Made by a program: the position numbers and the translations under genes | Source: an uncultured Eubacteriales bacterium | GTDB lineage: Bacteria; Bacillota; Clostridia; Oscillospirales; Oscillospiraceae | Direction: 5' to 3' | DNA length: 51,634 nucleotides | NCBI GenBank assembly: GCA_900545925.1 | Contig: URAZ01000025.1 | Coordinates: 1-51,634, forward strand | Part shown: positions 24,382 through 32,216 of the stretch, in pieces | Numbering within the stretch: position 1 is the stretch's first letter | How the letters are laid out: each line of letters starts with the position of its first letter | Notes under the pieces: model-generated | The model's database searches: none | Seen by the model: the letters and a program-made list of their open reading frames with translations, nothing else | Told to the model about the DNA's origin: nothing

Positions 24382-25668
24382 ATGGTAAGCATCAATTTTG
24401 AAGGCGCAAAGCAGTTTTATGCCAAGCAGCCGGACAAGACCGCGGCGCAGGCCGCGTTTGACACGCTGGTAAACGGTACCGGCGCGGGCAATGACTTTAT
24501 TGGTTGGGTCGATCTTCCGGTAAATTATGACAAGGAAGAATTCGCCCGCATCCAGAAGGCTGCGAAGAAGATCCAGTCTGACTCCAAGGCACTTGTCGTC
24601 ATCGGTATCGGCGGCAGCTATCTTGGTGCACGCGCTGTGGTTGAACTGCTGAAGAGTCCGAATTACAATGCCCTGCCCAAGAACACCCCGGACATTTATT
24701 TCGCCGGCAACGGCATTTCCTCTGACGCTGTGACGGAGATTCTCGCCATGATCGGCGACCGCGATTTTTCCGTGAACGTCATCTCCAAGTCCGGCACGAC
24801 GACCGAGCCTGCCATCGCGTTCCGCATTTTTAAGGCTGCGCTCGAGAAGAAATACGGCGTGGAGGGTGCAAAGAGCCGCATTTACGCCACGACAGACAAG
24901 GCGCGCGGCGCTCTGAAGACGCTTGCGTCCCGTGAGGGCTATGAAAGCTTTGTTGTGCCCGATAATGTCGGCGGCCGCTATTCCGTTCTGACGGCTGTGG
25001 GCCTGCTTCCCATCGCCTGCTGCGGCATCGACATTGAAGCGCTCATGCACGGTGCACAGGCCGAGCGTGAGGATACGCTGAAGCGCGGTGTGGAAAGCGC
25101 CGCCGTGCAGTACGCCATGAGCCGTCAGGCTCTGTACGCGGACGGTAAGAATATTGAAATCTTGGCTGCCTACGAGCCCGCGTTCCGCTTCATGGCCGAA
25201 TGGTGGAAGCAGCTTTACGGCGAGTCCGAGGGCAAGGACGGCAAGGGTATTTTCCCGGCCTCCGTTGATCTGACTCCCGATTTGCACTCCATGGGCCAGT
25301 ATATCCAGGATGGCATCCGCATGCTGCAGGAAACGGTTGTCTTTTTCGACAACTCCAGAACATCTGTTACTGTTCCGTCCGACGAGGAAAATCTGGACGG
25401 CTTGAACTATCTGGCGGGCCGCGAGATGAGTTATATCAACGAAAAGGCCATGCAAGCGACCAAGGCCGCGCATATTTCCGGCGGCGTGCCCGTCACCGAG
25501 ATCCGCCTGCCGGAGATTGGCGAGGAAGCGCTGGGCGCGCTGATCTATTTCTTTGAGTTCGCCTGCGGCGTGTCCGGCTATATGGAGGGCGTCAACCCCT
25601 TCAACCAGCCCGGCGTCGAGGCCTACAAGAAGAACATGTTCCACCTGCTCGGCAAGCCCGGCTATTAA
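24382..25668 (+). CDS. pgi: Glucose-6-phosphate isomerase
   Basis: A 428-aa cytosolic enzyme that interconverts glucose 6-phosphate and fructose 6-phosphate. SIS-type sugar-phosphate loops are visible: VIGIGGSYLGARAVVE and VISKSGTTTEPAIAFR (Ser and Thr bind phosphate). GGRYSVLTAVGLLPI carries the catalytic Arg, and NPFNQPGVEAYK near the C-terminus carries the family-typical Gln and Lys. The length fits the short Gram-positive form. AGGAG lies nine bases before ATG 24382, and 51 bases separate it from the glucokinase gene. A terminator follows directly. Confidence 0.97.
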   Translation: MVSINFEGAKQFYAKQPDKTAAQAAFDTLVNGTGAGNDFIGWVDLPVNYDKEEFARIQKAAKKIQSDSKALVVIGIGGSYLGARAVVELLKSPNYNALPKNTPDIYFAGNGISSDAVTEILAMIGDRDFSVNVISKSGTTTEPAIAFRIFKAALEKKYGVEGAKSRIYATTDKARGALKTLASREGYESFVVPDNVGGRYSVLTAVGLLPIACCGIDIEALMHGAQAEREDTLKRGVESAAVQYAMSRQALYADGKNIEILAAYEPAFRFMAEWWKQLYGESEGKDGKGIFPASVDLTPDLHSMGQYIQDGIRMLQETVVFFDNSRTSVTVPSDEENLDGLNYLAGREMSYINEKAMQATKAAHISGGVPVTEIRLPEIGEEALGALIYFFEFACGVSGYMEGVNPFNQPGVEAYKKNMFHLLGKPGY

Positions 25669-25678
25669 TAAACCCAAA

Positions 25679-25707
25679 ACGCCGGAGGATTTCCCCCGGC
25701 GTTTTTT
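25679..25707 (+). terminator. Terminator after pgi
   Basis: ACGCCGG and CCGGCGT arms, with extra G-C pairs in the centre, are followed by a T run. Confidence 0.85.
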
Positions 25708-25731
25708 CTGTATTAGAGAGGGGGGATTGCC

Positions 25732-26781
25732 ATGCAGCTGCCAGATTCGCTTGCCGAGCGGCTGCTCGGCTGGTATGCTGCGGGACACCGTGCGCTGCCG
25801 TGGCGGCAGGATCATGAACCGTACCACGTCTGGCTGTCGGAGATCATGCTTCAGCAGACACGCGTGGAGGCGGTGAAGGGCTATTACGCGCGGTTTTTAT
25901 CGGAGTTGCCCGATATCGCTGCTCTTGCGGCCTGTGAGGAGAACCGTCTCACAAAACTGTGGGAGGGGTTGGGCTATTATTCCCGCGTGCGCAATCTGCA
26001 AAAGGCTGCCCGCGTGATCATGGTGCAGCATGGCGGCGCGTTTCCGCGGAAATACGCCGAGATCCGGGCGCTTCCAGGTGTGGGCGATTATACGGCTGGC
26101 GCGGTCGCGTCCATCTGCTTTGACGTGCCGGAGCCGGCGGTTGACGGGAACGTGCTGCGCGTACTCTCCCGCGTGACGCAGGATACAGCTCCGGTCACGC
26201 GGCCTGCCGTCAAAAAGGCGTATGAGACGGCGCTCCGCCCGGTTTACGCTGCAAATCCCGGAAAGCGGAGCGAGTTGACGCAGGCACTGATGGAACTGGG
26301 AGCCTGTGTATGCGTCCCAAACGGCGCGCCGAAGTGCGATGCCTGTCCGCTGCGGACAGTCTGCCTTGCAGAAAAGAGCGGCGCGTGGGCTTCGCTCCCC
26401 GTCAAGGAGGCAAAAAAGCCCCGCCGCATCGAAGAAAAGACGGTCTTCTTTCTTCAATGCGGCGGGCAGTACGCCGTGCGCAAGCGGCCCGAGACGGGTC
26501 TGCTTGCCGGGCTCTGGGAACTTCCGAATGTGGAAGGAACACTGGACGCGCAGCAGGCGCTTGCACTGCTTGACAGCTGGGGCCTTGTTCCGGAGGAGTT
26601 GACACGCACGCGCGAACGGACGCATATCTTCACGCATGTCGAGTGGCGCATGCGCTGCTATGATATCCGTGTATCGATGCCAGCAGACAGCTTCACATGG
26701 GTCAGCGGCACAAGGTTCCAACAGGATATCGCCCTCCCCACGGCCTTCCGCATCTTCTGGCAGCCGGAAGATGCAGAATAA
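25732..26781 (+). CDS. mutY: Adenine DNA glycosylase MutY
   Basis: A 349-aa base-excision repair enzyme that removes adenine mispaired with 8-oxoguanine. The helix-hairpin-helix LPGVGDYTAGAVASI (about 110-124) precedes the catalytic Asp in VDGNVLRVLSRV. The iron-sulfur cluster motif is readable as C-x7-C-x2-C-x5-C (CVPNGAPKCDACPLRTVC). After residue 230 a NUDIX-like domain (PETGLLAGLWELPNVE) recognises 8-oxoguanine. A ribosome binding site GAGGGGGG lies seven bases before the ATG. Monocistronic, ended by a strong hairpin shared with pheA. Confidence 0.96.
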   Translation: MQLPDSLAERLLGWYAAGHRALPWRQDHEPYHVWLSEIMLQQTRVEAVKGYYARFLSELPDIAALAACEENRLTKLWEGLGYYSRVRNLQKAARVIMVQHGGAFPRKYAEIRALPGVGDYTAGAVASICFDVPEPAVDGNVLRVLSRVTQDTAPVTRPAVKKAYETALRPVYAANPGKRSELTQALMELGACVCVPNGAPKCDACPLRTVCLAEKSGAWASLPVKEAKKPRRIEEKTVFFLQCGGQYAVRKRPETGLLAGLWELPNVEGTLDAQQALALLDSWGLVPEELTRTRERTHIFTHVEWRMRCYDIRVSMPADSFTWVSGTRFQQDIALPTAFRIFWQPEDAE

Positions 26782-26825
26782 TACGCAGCCGCCCTCTGCC
26801 TCACAGACAGAGGGCGGCTGCGTAT
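26781..26825. terminator. Bidirectional terminator between mutY and pheA
   Basis: A perfect 18-base stem, arms ATACGCAGCCGCCCTCTG and its complement, with a nine-base loop. TTTTAT follows on the plus strand, and the arms abut the stop codons of the two convergent genes. Confidence 0.93.
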
Positions 26826-26826
26826 T

Positions 26827-27969
26827 TTATACCGTTTCAGAATAGCTGCCGAGGTAGCAGACGTGCTCACAGACGGATTCCAGTTCGCCGAGAAGCTTCG
26901 GCAGTTCCGGGGAGTAGACAGAGGCCTCGAGATCAAAGTAGAACCGGAACGTATCGTCCGAGCCGGGAATGGGCCGGCTTTCCAGCTTTGTCAGGTTGAT
27001 GCCGCGACCATAAATGCGGGCCAGCACCTGATAGAGGCTGCCGGGCTCGTTGGAGAGCGTGACGAGCAGGCTCGTCCGGTCGGCACCGGGATAGACCTCG
27101 GGCTTGGCCGCAATGCAGATGAAGCGGGTATAATTGCCGTGCTCATTCTGCACGCGCTCCTGAAGCGGATGCAGACCATAGATTTCCGCGCAGGCAGGCG
27201 AGGCGATGGCGGCAAGATCACGCCGGCCGGACTCGGCAACCATGCGGGCCGCTGCCGCCGTGTTTTCGCAGCGGGTCACAGTCACGTTCGGCAGCTGCTT
27301 CAGAAATTCGGAGCACTGCTCCAGTGCCTGACCATGCGAAACGATCTCGCGGATCTCGGACGGCTTCACGCCCGGCAGGGCAAGCAAACTGTGATCTACG
27401 CGCAGGCGGACACTGCGAACAATAGAGAAGTTGTGCTTCTGCATGAGGTCGTACACCGCATTGACAGAACCTGCTGTGCTGTTTTCCAGCGGCAGAACGC
27501 CGTATTGGCACAGGCCCTGCTCGATGGCGGAGAAAACCTTGTCAAATGTTGCGCAGAAGAACACGCTCGGATGCTGGAAGAGTTTATCGCAGGCCTGCTG
27601 CGAATACGCGCCTTCGACGCCCTGGCAGGCGACAGCTGCTGTGGGCGGGAACAGCTGCAGCGTCTGCTCCAGCGCTGTTTTGAGAAGCGCAGGAAGCGTT
27701 GTTTTTTCGTCCAGCAAATCGCGCTGGTAGCTGCGGCTGAGAGAGAACAGCAGCCGGTAGAGGCTCACGGCCTCCTCTTGCAGATCCTCCGGCGCGGCCT
27801 TTACGATCTGCGCCAGCTTCTCGCGTTCCCGCCCAGCGTCCAGAACCGGCAGGCTGTGCGCTTTTTTATATGCTGCGATCCCCGCAGCTGTCTGCATCCG
27901 CTCGGCAAACAGCCGCAGAAGTTCCGTGTCAATTCGGTCGATCTGTGCTCTGTAATCAGAAAGCTCCAT
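26827..27969 (-). CDS. pheA: Bifunctional chorismate mutase / prephenate dehydratase
   Basis: A 380-aa cytosolic enzyme for the last common steps to phenylalanine. Residues 1-85 are an AroQ chorismate mutase (MELSDYRAQIDRIDTELLRL, then ERMQTAAGIAAYKK). About residues 110-285 are prephenate dehydratase: QGVEGAYSQQA, PLENSTAGSVNAVYDLM, and ENEHGNYTRF-like (QNEHGNYTRFICIA). About 300-380 are a C-terminal ACT domain (LLVTLSNEPGSLYQVLARI and NLTKLESRPI) for Phe feedback. The upstream in-frame ATG at 27999 lies over the terminator region; GGATGG is spaced from ATG 27969. Transcription is probably controlled by attenuation, since a Phe-rich leader and a terminator precede it. Confidence 0.97.
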   Translation of the reverse strand: MELSDYRAQIDRIDTELLRLFAERMQTAAGIAAYKKAHSLPVLDAGREREKLAQIVKAAPEDLQEEAVSLYRLLFSLSRSYQRDLLDEKTTLPALLKTALEQTLQLFPPTAAVACQGVEGAYSQQACDKLFQHPSVFFCATFDKVFSAIEQGLCQYGVLPLENSTAGSVNAVYDLMQKHNFSIVRSVRLRVDHSLLALPGVKPSEIREIVSHGQALEQCSEFLKQLPNVTVTRCENTAAAARMVAESGRRDLAAIASPACAEIYGLHPLQERVQNEHGNYTRFICIAAKPEVYPGADRTSLLVTLSNEPGSLYQVLARIYGRGINLTKLESRPIPGSDDTFRFYFDLEASVYSPELPKLLGELESVCEHVCYLGSYSETV

Positions 27970-28001
27970 TCTATATTCCCATCCTTTCAGAAAATACAAA
28001 C

Positions 28002-28035
28002 AAAAAACGCGGCACAGTGTAATCTGTGCCGCGTT
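28002..28035 (-). terminator. Attenuator terminator in the pheA leader
   Basis: On the minus strand AACGCGGCACAG and CTGTGCCGCGTT form a 12-base perfect stem with a six-base loop, followed by a T run. It lies between the leader-peptide stop and the pheA start. Within the leader, CGTTTCT (28099-28105) could pair with AGAAACG (28049-28055), the kind of competing helix expected in attenuation. I did not fold it. Confidence 0.85.
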
Positions 28036-28073
28036 GCGAACCTGACGTCGTTTCTGCGCATCACAAATTACCC

Positions 28074-28127
28074 TTACTGTAAGCCAGTAAAGGTAAAGAG
28101 AAACGCGAACAGAATGGAAACGTACAT
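28074..28127 (-). CDS. pheA leader peptide (PheL-like)
   Basis: A 17-codon frame, MYVSILFAFLFTFTGLQ, with four Phe codons at alternate positions (7, 9, 11, 13). GAGG lies eight bases before the ATG. It starts about 20 bases downstream of a sigma-A promoter and stops 38 bases ahead of the terminator hairpin. The core FAFLFTF resembles enterobacterial PheL (FAFFFTF, from memory). The inferred role is that ribosome stalling at Phe codons, when charged tRNA-Phe is low, lets the terminator be bypassed and pheA be expressed. A second, overlapping Phe-containing frame starts at 28141 but lacks a ribosome binding site. Confidence 0.8.
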   Translation of the reverse strand: MYVSILFAFLFTFTGLQ

Positions 28128-28156
28128 CGTAAAAACCTCATGTTGAAGATGGCATC

Positions 28157-28185
28157 ATGGTAGCAGACTGAGGCTAAAAAGTCAA
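28157..28185 (-). promoter_or_regulatory. Sigma-A promoter of the pheA leader
   Basis: On the minus strand: TTGACT, a 17-base spacer, TACCAT, overlapping the rluD stop codon and placing transcription start at about 28150. Confidence 0.7.
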
Positions 28186-29096
28186 GCCCTTCTGTAGCCG
28201 CTGCGCAGTTTTTCCAGAAGCGCGGCAAAATAGTCCGGCAATTCACAGGAGACAGTCACGGGCTTTCCCGTGCGCGGGTGCACGAAGCGAAGTTCCTTCG
28301 CGTGCAGGCATTGGCTGTCCTGACCCAGTTCGGGCTTTTTGCGGCCGTAGACCATATCGCCTAAGATCGGGTGGCCGCGGTAGGCCATATGGACGCGGAT
28401 CTGGTGCGTCCGGCCCGTTTCCAGCTTACACTCGACAAGCGTATAGCCGGAAAAGCGCTCCAACACGCGCCAGTGCGTCACGGCGCTGCGGCTGTTTTTC
28501 TCCGTGACGGCCATTTTCTTGCGGTCGGCCGGGTGGCGGCCGATAGGCGCATCGATGGTGCCGGAATCGTCCTTAATATTGCCGCAGACGATACACACAT
28601 ACGTCCGGGCCAGACTGTGATCCCTCAGCTGCGCGGCAAGCGCGGCGTGCGCGAAGTCGTTCTTGGCTGCGATGATGAGGCCGGATGTGTCTTTGTCGAT
28701 GCGGTGGACGATGCCGGGCCGCTTTTCCCCACCGATGCCGGACAGAGAATTGCCGCAGTGTGCCAGCAGTGCGTTGACGAGCGTGCCGTCTGCATGACCG
28801 GGGGCTGGATGAACGACAAGCCCCTTGGGCTTGTTCACAACGATTACGTCCGCGTCCTCATAGCAGACCTCGAGCGGGATCTCCTGCGCCGCGATGGGCG
28901 TCTCACGCACTTCGGGAATTGCCAACTCCAGCGTCGTCCCGGCAGGCAGCTTTTCGTTCTTTTTGACGGGTCTTCCGTCCCGCGTGACCGCGCCCTGCTC
29001 GATCAGGCGCTGGGCCTGACTGCGGGTAAGTTCCGGCACGAGGCGGCTGAGCGCGCTGTCGAGCCGTTCGCCGTCTTTGTCAAGCGTCAGCGTCAT
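28182..29096 (-). CDS. rluD: RluD-type 23S rRNA pseudouridine synthase
   Basis: A 304-aa RluA-family enzyme that isomerises uridine in RNA. An N-terminal S4 RNA-binding domain (about 15-75: RLDSALSRLVPELTRSQAQR) is followed by the catalytic domain. This holds NKPKGLVVHPAPGH and the signature HRIDKDTSGLIIAAK with the catalytic Asp, then ETGRTHQIRVHMAYRGHPI. It matches the common Firmicute RluD/YlyB type located next to lspA. It overlaps the end of lspA by 17 bases and shares its promoter. Assignment to a specific uridine in 23S rRNA is by analogy, since RluC and RluD types are alike. Confidence 0.93.
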   Translation of the reverse strand: MTLTLDKDGERLDSALSRLVPELTRSQAQRLIEQGAVTRDGRPVKKNEKLPAGTTLELAIPEVRETPIAAQEIPLEVCYEDADVIVVNKPKGLVVHPAPGHADGTLVNALLAHCGNSLSGIGGEKRPGIVHRIDKDTSGLIIAAKNDFAHAALAAQLRDHSLARTYVCIVCGNIKDDSGTIDAPIGRHPADRKKMAVTEKNSRSAVTHWRVLERFSGYTLVECKLETGRTHQIRVHMAYRGHPILGDMVYGRKKPELGQDSQCLHAKELRFVHPRTGKPVTVSCELPDYFAALLEKLRSGYRRA

Positions 29097-29574
29097 GCGG
29101 TTTCTTCTGCTCCTTCGGCTTGTCGGCCAGCAGTTCCTTGTCCTTCGTCAGAATATAGACCACGAGAATCAGCGCGCCGAATGTGATGAACAGATCTGCC
29201 ACATTGAACGTAGAGAACCACGGGATGCAGATCATGTCGATGACAAGGCCCGTGGAGATGCGGTCGATGAAATTGCCGATCGCGCCGCCGGTGATGGCCG
29301 CGATGCACCACAACTCCGGCGTTTTTTTGAACCATTTTTTCACGAGCACATAGATCACGACTGCGAGATACACCGCCGTCATGACCACGAACAGCCACCG
29401 CGCGCCGCGCAGCAGACTCAGCGCCATGCCGTCGTTTGTGATATAGTGCAGCTGGAGCCAGCCGGGGATAAGCGTGACGGTTTTCCCCACGAGATTGGAT
29501 GCAGCCAGATATTTTGTCAGCTGATCAACTGCGACGATCGCAGCCGTAAACAGCGCAAGTAGCAGATAAAGCAA
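29080..29574 (-). CDS. lspA: Lipoprotein signal peptidase LspA
   Basis: A 164-aa polytopic aspartyl protease of the membrane that cuts prolipoproteins before the lipid-modified Cys. Four hydrophobic helices are visible. Catalytic Asps lie in GNFIDRI and FNVADLFI, and NDGMALSL is the third conserved block (the family usually has Asn-x-Gly-Ala). A longer frame begins with TTG at 29604, but the ribosome binding site GGAAGGGGG is seven bases ahead of TTG 29574, so I place a TTG start there. It is the first gene of the lspA-rluD operon. Substrates in this window are the LivJ and ZnuA-like lipoproteins. Confidence 0.93.
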   Translation of the reverse strand: MLYLLLALFTAAIVAVDQLTKYLAASNLVGKTVTLIPGWLQLHYITNDGMALSLLRGARWLFVVMTAVYLAVVIYVLVKKWFKKTPELWCIAAITGGAIGNFIDRISTGLVIDMICIPWFSTFNVADLFITFGALILVVYILTKDKELLADKPKEQKKPHDADA

Positions 29575-29612
29575 AGCAGTTCCCCCTTCCGGTAAGGTTA
29601 CCAAGTGGGAAT

Positions 29613-29641
29613 ATCATACCATATTTCCGAAGGTATTGCAA
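29613..29641 (-). promoter_or_regulatory. Sigma-A promoter of lspA-rluD
   Basis: On the minus strand: TTGCAA, a 17-base spacer, TATGAT, about 40 bases before the TTG start of lspA. Confidence 0.7.
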
Positions 29642-29650
29642 TGCCGCAAA

Positions 29651-29680
29651 CCGGCCCGCAGGATGCTTCCTGCGGGCCGG
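29651..29680 (-). terminator. Hairpin after adenine deaminase gene
   Basis: CCGGCCCGCAGGA and TCCTGCGGGCCGG form a perfect 13-base stem with a four-base loop, six bases after the stop codon. On the minus strand only TTTG follows, so it may be a weak terminator or a 3'-end stabiliser. Confidence 0.65.
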
Positions 29681-29685
29681 CTGGA

Positions 29686-31422
29686 TTATACATACTGCTG
29701 GGTATCGACATCGATGACGCCGCGGGTGGTGATGCGGAGTTTGGGGATAACGGGCAGGGCCATGAAGCTGAGCGTCATGAACGGGTCGATGCCTCGGCTG
29801 ACGCCGAGCGTGAAAGCTGCATCCTTGGCTGCCTCAAGCTGGTCGTTGACCTCGGTCAGCGGACGGTCGGACATGATGCCTGCGATCTCCAGCACAACGT
29901 CACCTTTCACTGTCCCATTTTCGACCACGACGATGCCGCCGTGATGTTCGACGATGTAATTCGCGGCGAACGCCATGTCGGCGGAGTTCGTACCGACGAC
30001 GATGATGTTGTGCGAGTCATGCGAAATACTGGTTGCAACTGCACCGGATTTCAGACCGTAGCCCTGAATGTAACCGAGGCCGATGTGGTGCGTGCCCTTG
30101 TGGCGCTCGACAACGGCGATTTTCAGAATGTCCTTTTCTAGATCGACGTGGTCAGCGTAGCCATTGTCGGTTGTAATGATCTCGCCCGGGACCATGCCCA
30201 GAACACCTCTCTGGCGCGTGTCGCGGAAATCATCGGGCGTGAGCGTCGAGACGTGGAAAGTGTCATGGGCGCGTTTGTCGAGATATTCCTCGATCTTCGG
30301 TGCTTCAAAGTCGCGCAGTTCGCCGTTGTTCCAGTACAGAATGCCCTTCTTGAAGACCATTTCGACGTTGAAGTCCTTGAAATTGTCGATCACGGCGAAG
30401 TCGGCCAGATACCCGGGCGCAATCGCGCCGCGGTTATTGAGCAGGAAGTAGCGTGAGGCGTGGTGGCAGGCGGCCTTGACGGCGATGATGGGATCGACGC
30501 CATATTTGTTGATGGCCTCGCGGGCGATATAGTCGATATGACCCTTTTCCAGCAGGTCGCTCGGGTGCTTGTCGTCAGTGCAGAACATGCAGCGCTCAGC
30601 GTACTGCGGTGTGAGCAGGGGAGCGAGCGCTTCCAAGTTGCGTGCGGCGGTGCCCTCGCGGATCATGATAAACTGGCCACGCTGCAATTTTGCAAGTGCG
30701 TCTTCCATCGTGGCGCACTCGTGGTCGGAATAGACGCCGGCGGCAACGTAGGTATCCAGATCCTTGCCCTGCAGGCCCGGTGCGTGGCCGTCGATCTTCT
30801 TGTGGTGCGCCTGCGAAGCGACGATCTTCGAGACGACCTCCGGGTCGTTGTGGATCACGCCGTAGGAGTTCATCATCTCGGCAAGACCCTGCACTCTGGG
30901 ATAGTCGTAGAAGGAGTCGATGGCGCGGTAGTCCAGATTCGCGCCGGATTCGTCCATCGGTGTGGCCGGGACGCAGGACGGCAGCATGAACCGCACGTCG
31001 ATGGGCAGTCCCTCGGTCGCCTGGAACATGTAATCGATGCCGTCGGTGCCCATGACGTTGGTGATCTCATGGGGGTCGGTGATAACCGTGGTCGTGCCGT
31101 GCGGCAGCGTTGCGCGGACGAATTCCTTCGGCGTGACAAGGCTGGATTCCAGATGGATGTGCGCGTCAACGAAGCCCGGGCAGACGATTTTGCCGGTCAT
31201 ATCGTATTCGACTTCGCCCTCGTAGCTGCCAAGACCCACGATCAGGCCGTTCGCCACGGCGATGTCGCACGTCAGCAGTTCGTTGGAGAACACGTTGACA
31301 TACGTTGCATTTTTCAGCACCAGATCAGCCTTCTGCCTACCGGAGGCAGCTTCGATCACGCGCTGCTTTTTTAACAGCTTCCGCTGTATTTTCGCTGCGT
31401 AGCTTTCAATGGGAAATGCCAT
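29686..31422 (-). CDS. ade: Adenine deaminase
   Basis: A 578-aa enzyme of the amidohydrolase superfamily that converts adenine to hypoxanthine and ammonia for purine salvage. The metal site is visible: PGFVDAHIHLESSL (His-x-His near residue 95), ITDPHEITNVMG with the second pair, GHAPGLQGKDLDTY and SDHECATMEDA, and FCTDDKHPSDLLEKGH with the catalytic Asp. The C-terminal domain contains HDSHNIIVVGTN, typical of bacterial Ade. The length is standard. AAGGAAG lies eight bases ahead of the ATG. The gene is monocistronic with its own promoter, and its hairpin lies before lspA. Confidence 0.97.
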   Translation of the reverse strand: MAFPIESYAAKIQRKLLKKQRVIEAASGRQKADLVLKNATYVNVFSNELLTCDIAVANGLIVGLGSYEGEVEYDMTGKIVCPGFVDAHIHLESSLVTPKEFVRATLPHGTTTVITDPHEITNVMGTDGIDYMFQATEGLPIDVRFMLPSCVPATPMDESGANLDYRAIDSFYDYPRVQGLAEMMNSYGVIHNDPEVVSKIVASQAHHKKIDGHAPGLQGKDLDTYVAAGVYSDHECATMEDALAKLQRGQFIMIREGTAARNLEALAPLLTPQYAERCMFCTDDKHPSDLLEKGHIDYIAREAINKYGVDPIIAVKAACHHASRYFLLNNRGAIAPGYLADFAVIDNFKDFNVEMVFKKGILYWNNGELRDFEAPKIEEYLDKRAHDTFHVSTLTPDDFRDTRQRGVLGMVPGEIITTDNGYADHVDLEKDILKIAVVERHKGTHHIGLGYIQGYGLKSGAVATSISHDSHNIIVVGTNSADMAFAANYIVEHHGGIVVVENGTVKGDVVLEIAGIMSDRPLTEVNDQLEAAKDAAFTLGVSRGIDPFMTLSFMALPVIPKLRITTRGVIDVDTQQYV

Positions 31423-31474
31423 GGAACATCTTCCTTTCTGCGTTCAGTTTTGCTTGTATCTGATATTAGATGGA

Positions 31475-31503
31475 ATTATAGCACTGCTCCTGCCGCTTGT
31501 CCA
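31475..31503 (-). promoter_or_regulatory. Sigma-A promoter of ade
   Basis: On the minus strand: TGGACA, a 17-base spacer, TATAAT, about 53 bases upstream of the ATG. Confidence 0.7.
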
Positions 31504-31545
31504 TGTTCATTTTCTACGGAATGTCACAGATTCTTTTTTGCAATC

Positions 31546-31574
31546 TGTACAGAAATGGCGATGTGTGATATGCT
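31546..31574 (+). promoter_or_regulatory. Probable promoter of queH
   Basis: TGTACA, a 17-base spacer, TATGCT, 26 bases before the ATG at 31601. Divergent from the ade promoter. Confidence 0.5.
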
Positions 31575-31600
31575 TAGTGCACAAACAGGAGGCGAACGTC

Positions 31601-32146
31601 ATGAAATTACTGATGCACATCTGCTGCGCGCCCTGCGCGAATATGCCGATCGACGCGCTGCGCGCGGACGGGATCGATCTGACCGGATACTGGTATAACC
31701 CCAACATTCATCCATTTACCGAATACCGTGCCCGGCGGAACTGCTTACAGGAATACGCGAAGACCATCGAACTGCCGCTTCTCGTGCGCGACGATTACGG
31801 CCTGCGGCCGTTCGTGCGCGAGGTAGCAGACGATATCGCGGGCCGGTGCGTTAAATGCTACGAAATGCGGCTTTTTGAGGCGGCACGGGCCGCGAAGGAG
31901 GGCGGCTTCGACGCGTTTACGTCGTCGCTGTTCATCAGCCCCTATCAGAAGCACGAACTGATGCGCGATGTGGCTTACCTAGCAGCGGAGGAAAACGGTG
32001 TGACATTCTACTATCAGGATTTCCGCCCCATGTTCCGCGACGGGCAGGCCCGTGCGCGGGAACTGGGCTTTTATATGCAGAAATACTGCGGCTGTATCTT
32101 CTCTGAGCAGGAGCGCTACCAAAAGCCCAGCCGGATCATCCCGTGA
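31601..32146 (+). CDS. queH: Epoxyqueuosine reductase QueH
   Basis: A 181-aa protein of the QueH (former DUF208) family, which reduces epoxyqueuosine to queuosine in tRNA and stands in for QueG. The cysteines that hold the iron-sulfur cluster are visible: HICCAPCA at the N-terminus, GRCVKCYEMR near residue 85 and QKYCGCIFSE near residue 166. FTSSLFISPYQKHE is another family block. The start is ATG 31601 behind a perfect AGGAGG, and the longer upstream frame lacks any family sequence. It is monocistronic. No other queuosine gene or preQ1 riboswitch is in the window. Confidence 0.93.
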   Translation: MKLLMHICCAPCANMPIDALRADGIDLTGYWYNPNIHPFTEYRARRNCLQEYAKTIELPLLVRDDYGLRPFVREVADDIAGRCVKCYEMRLFEAARAAKEGGFDAFTSSLFISPYQKHELMRDVAYLAAEENGVTFYYQDFRPMFRDGQARARELGFYMQKYCGCIFSEQERYQKPSRIIP

Positions 32147-32216
32147 GTGCGTTGATTTTACGGTAATCAACGGCGAAACAGAAACGTGCATACGATCACG
32201 GTATCTCTGTGTTAAA

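Noticed and set aside
24349..25827. 492-codon minus-strand frame over pgi
   Set aside because: Antisense to an enzyme with intact catalytic motifs.
27969..28150. T-box riboswitch before pheA
   Set aside because: No T-box consensus (AGGGTGGNACCGCG) or specifier stem. Leader peptide and terminator explain the region.
28061..28246. Alternative Phe-containing leader frame starting at 28141 (MRFLRCTFPF...)
   Set aside because: Lacks a ribosome binding site. Its ATG is part of the GAGG sequence used by the better leader frame.
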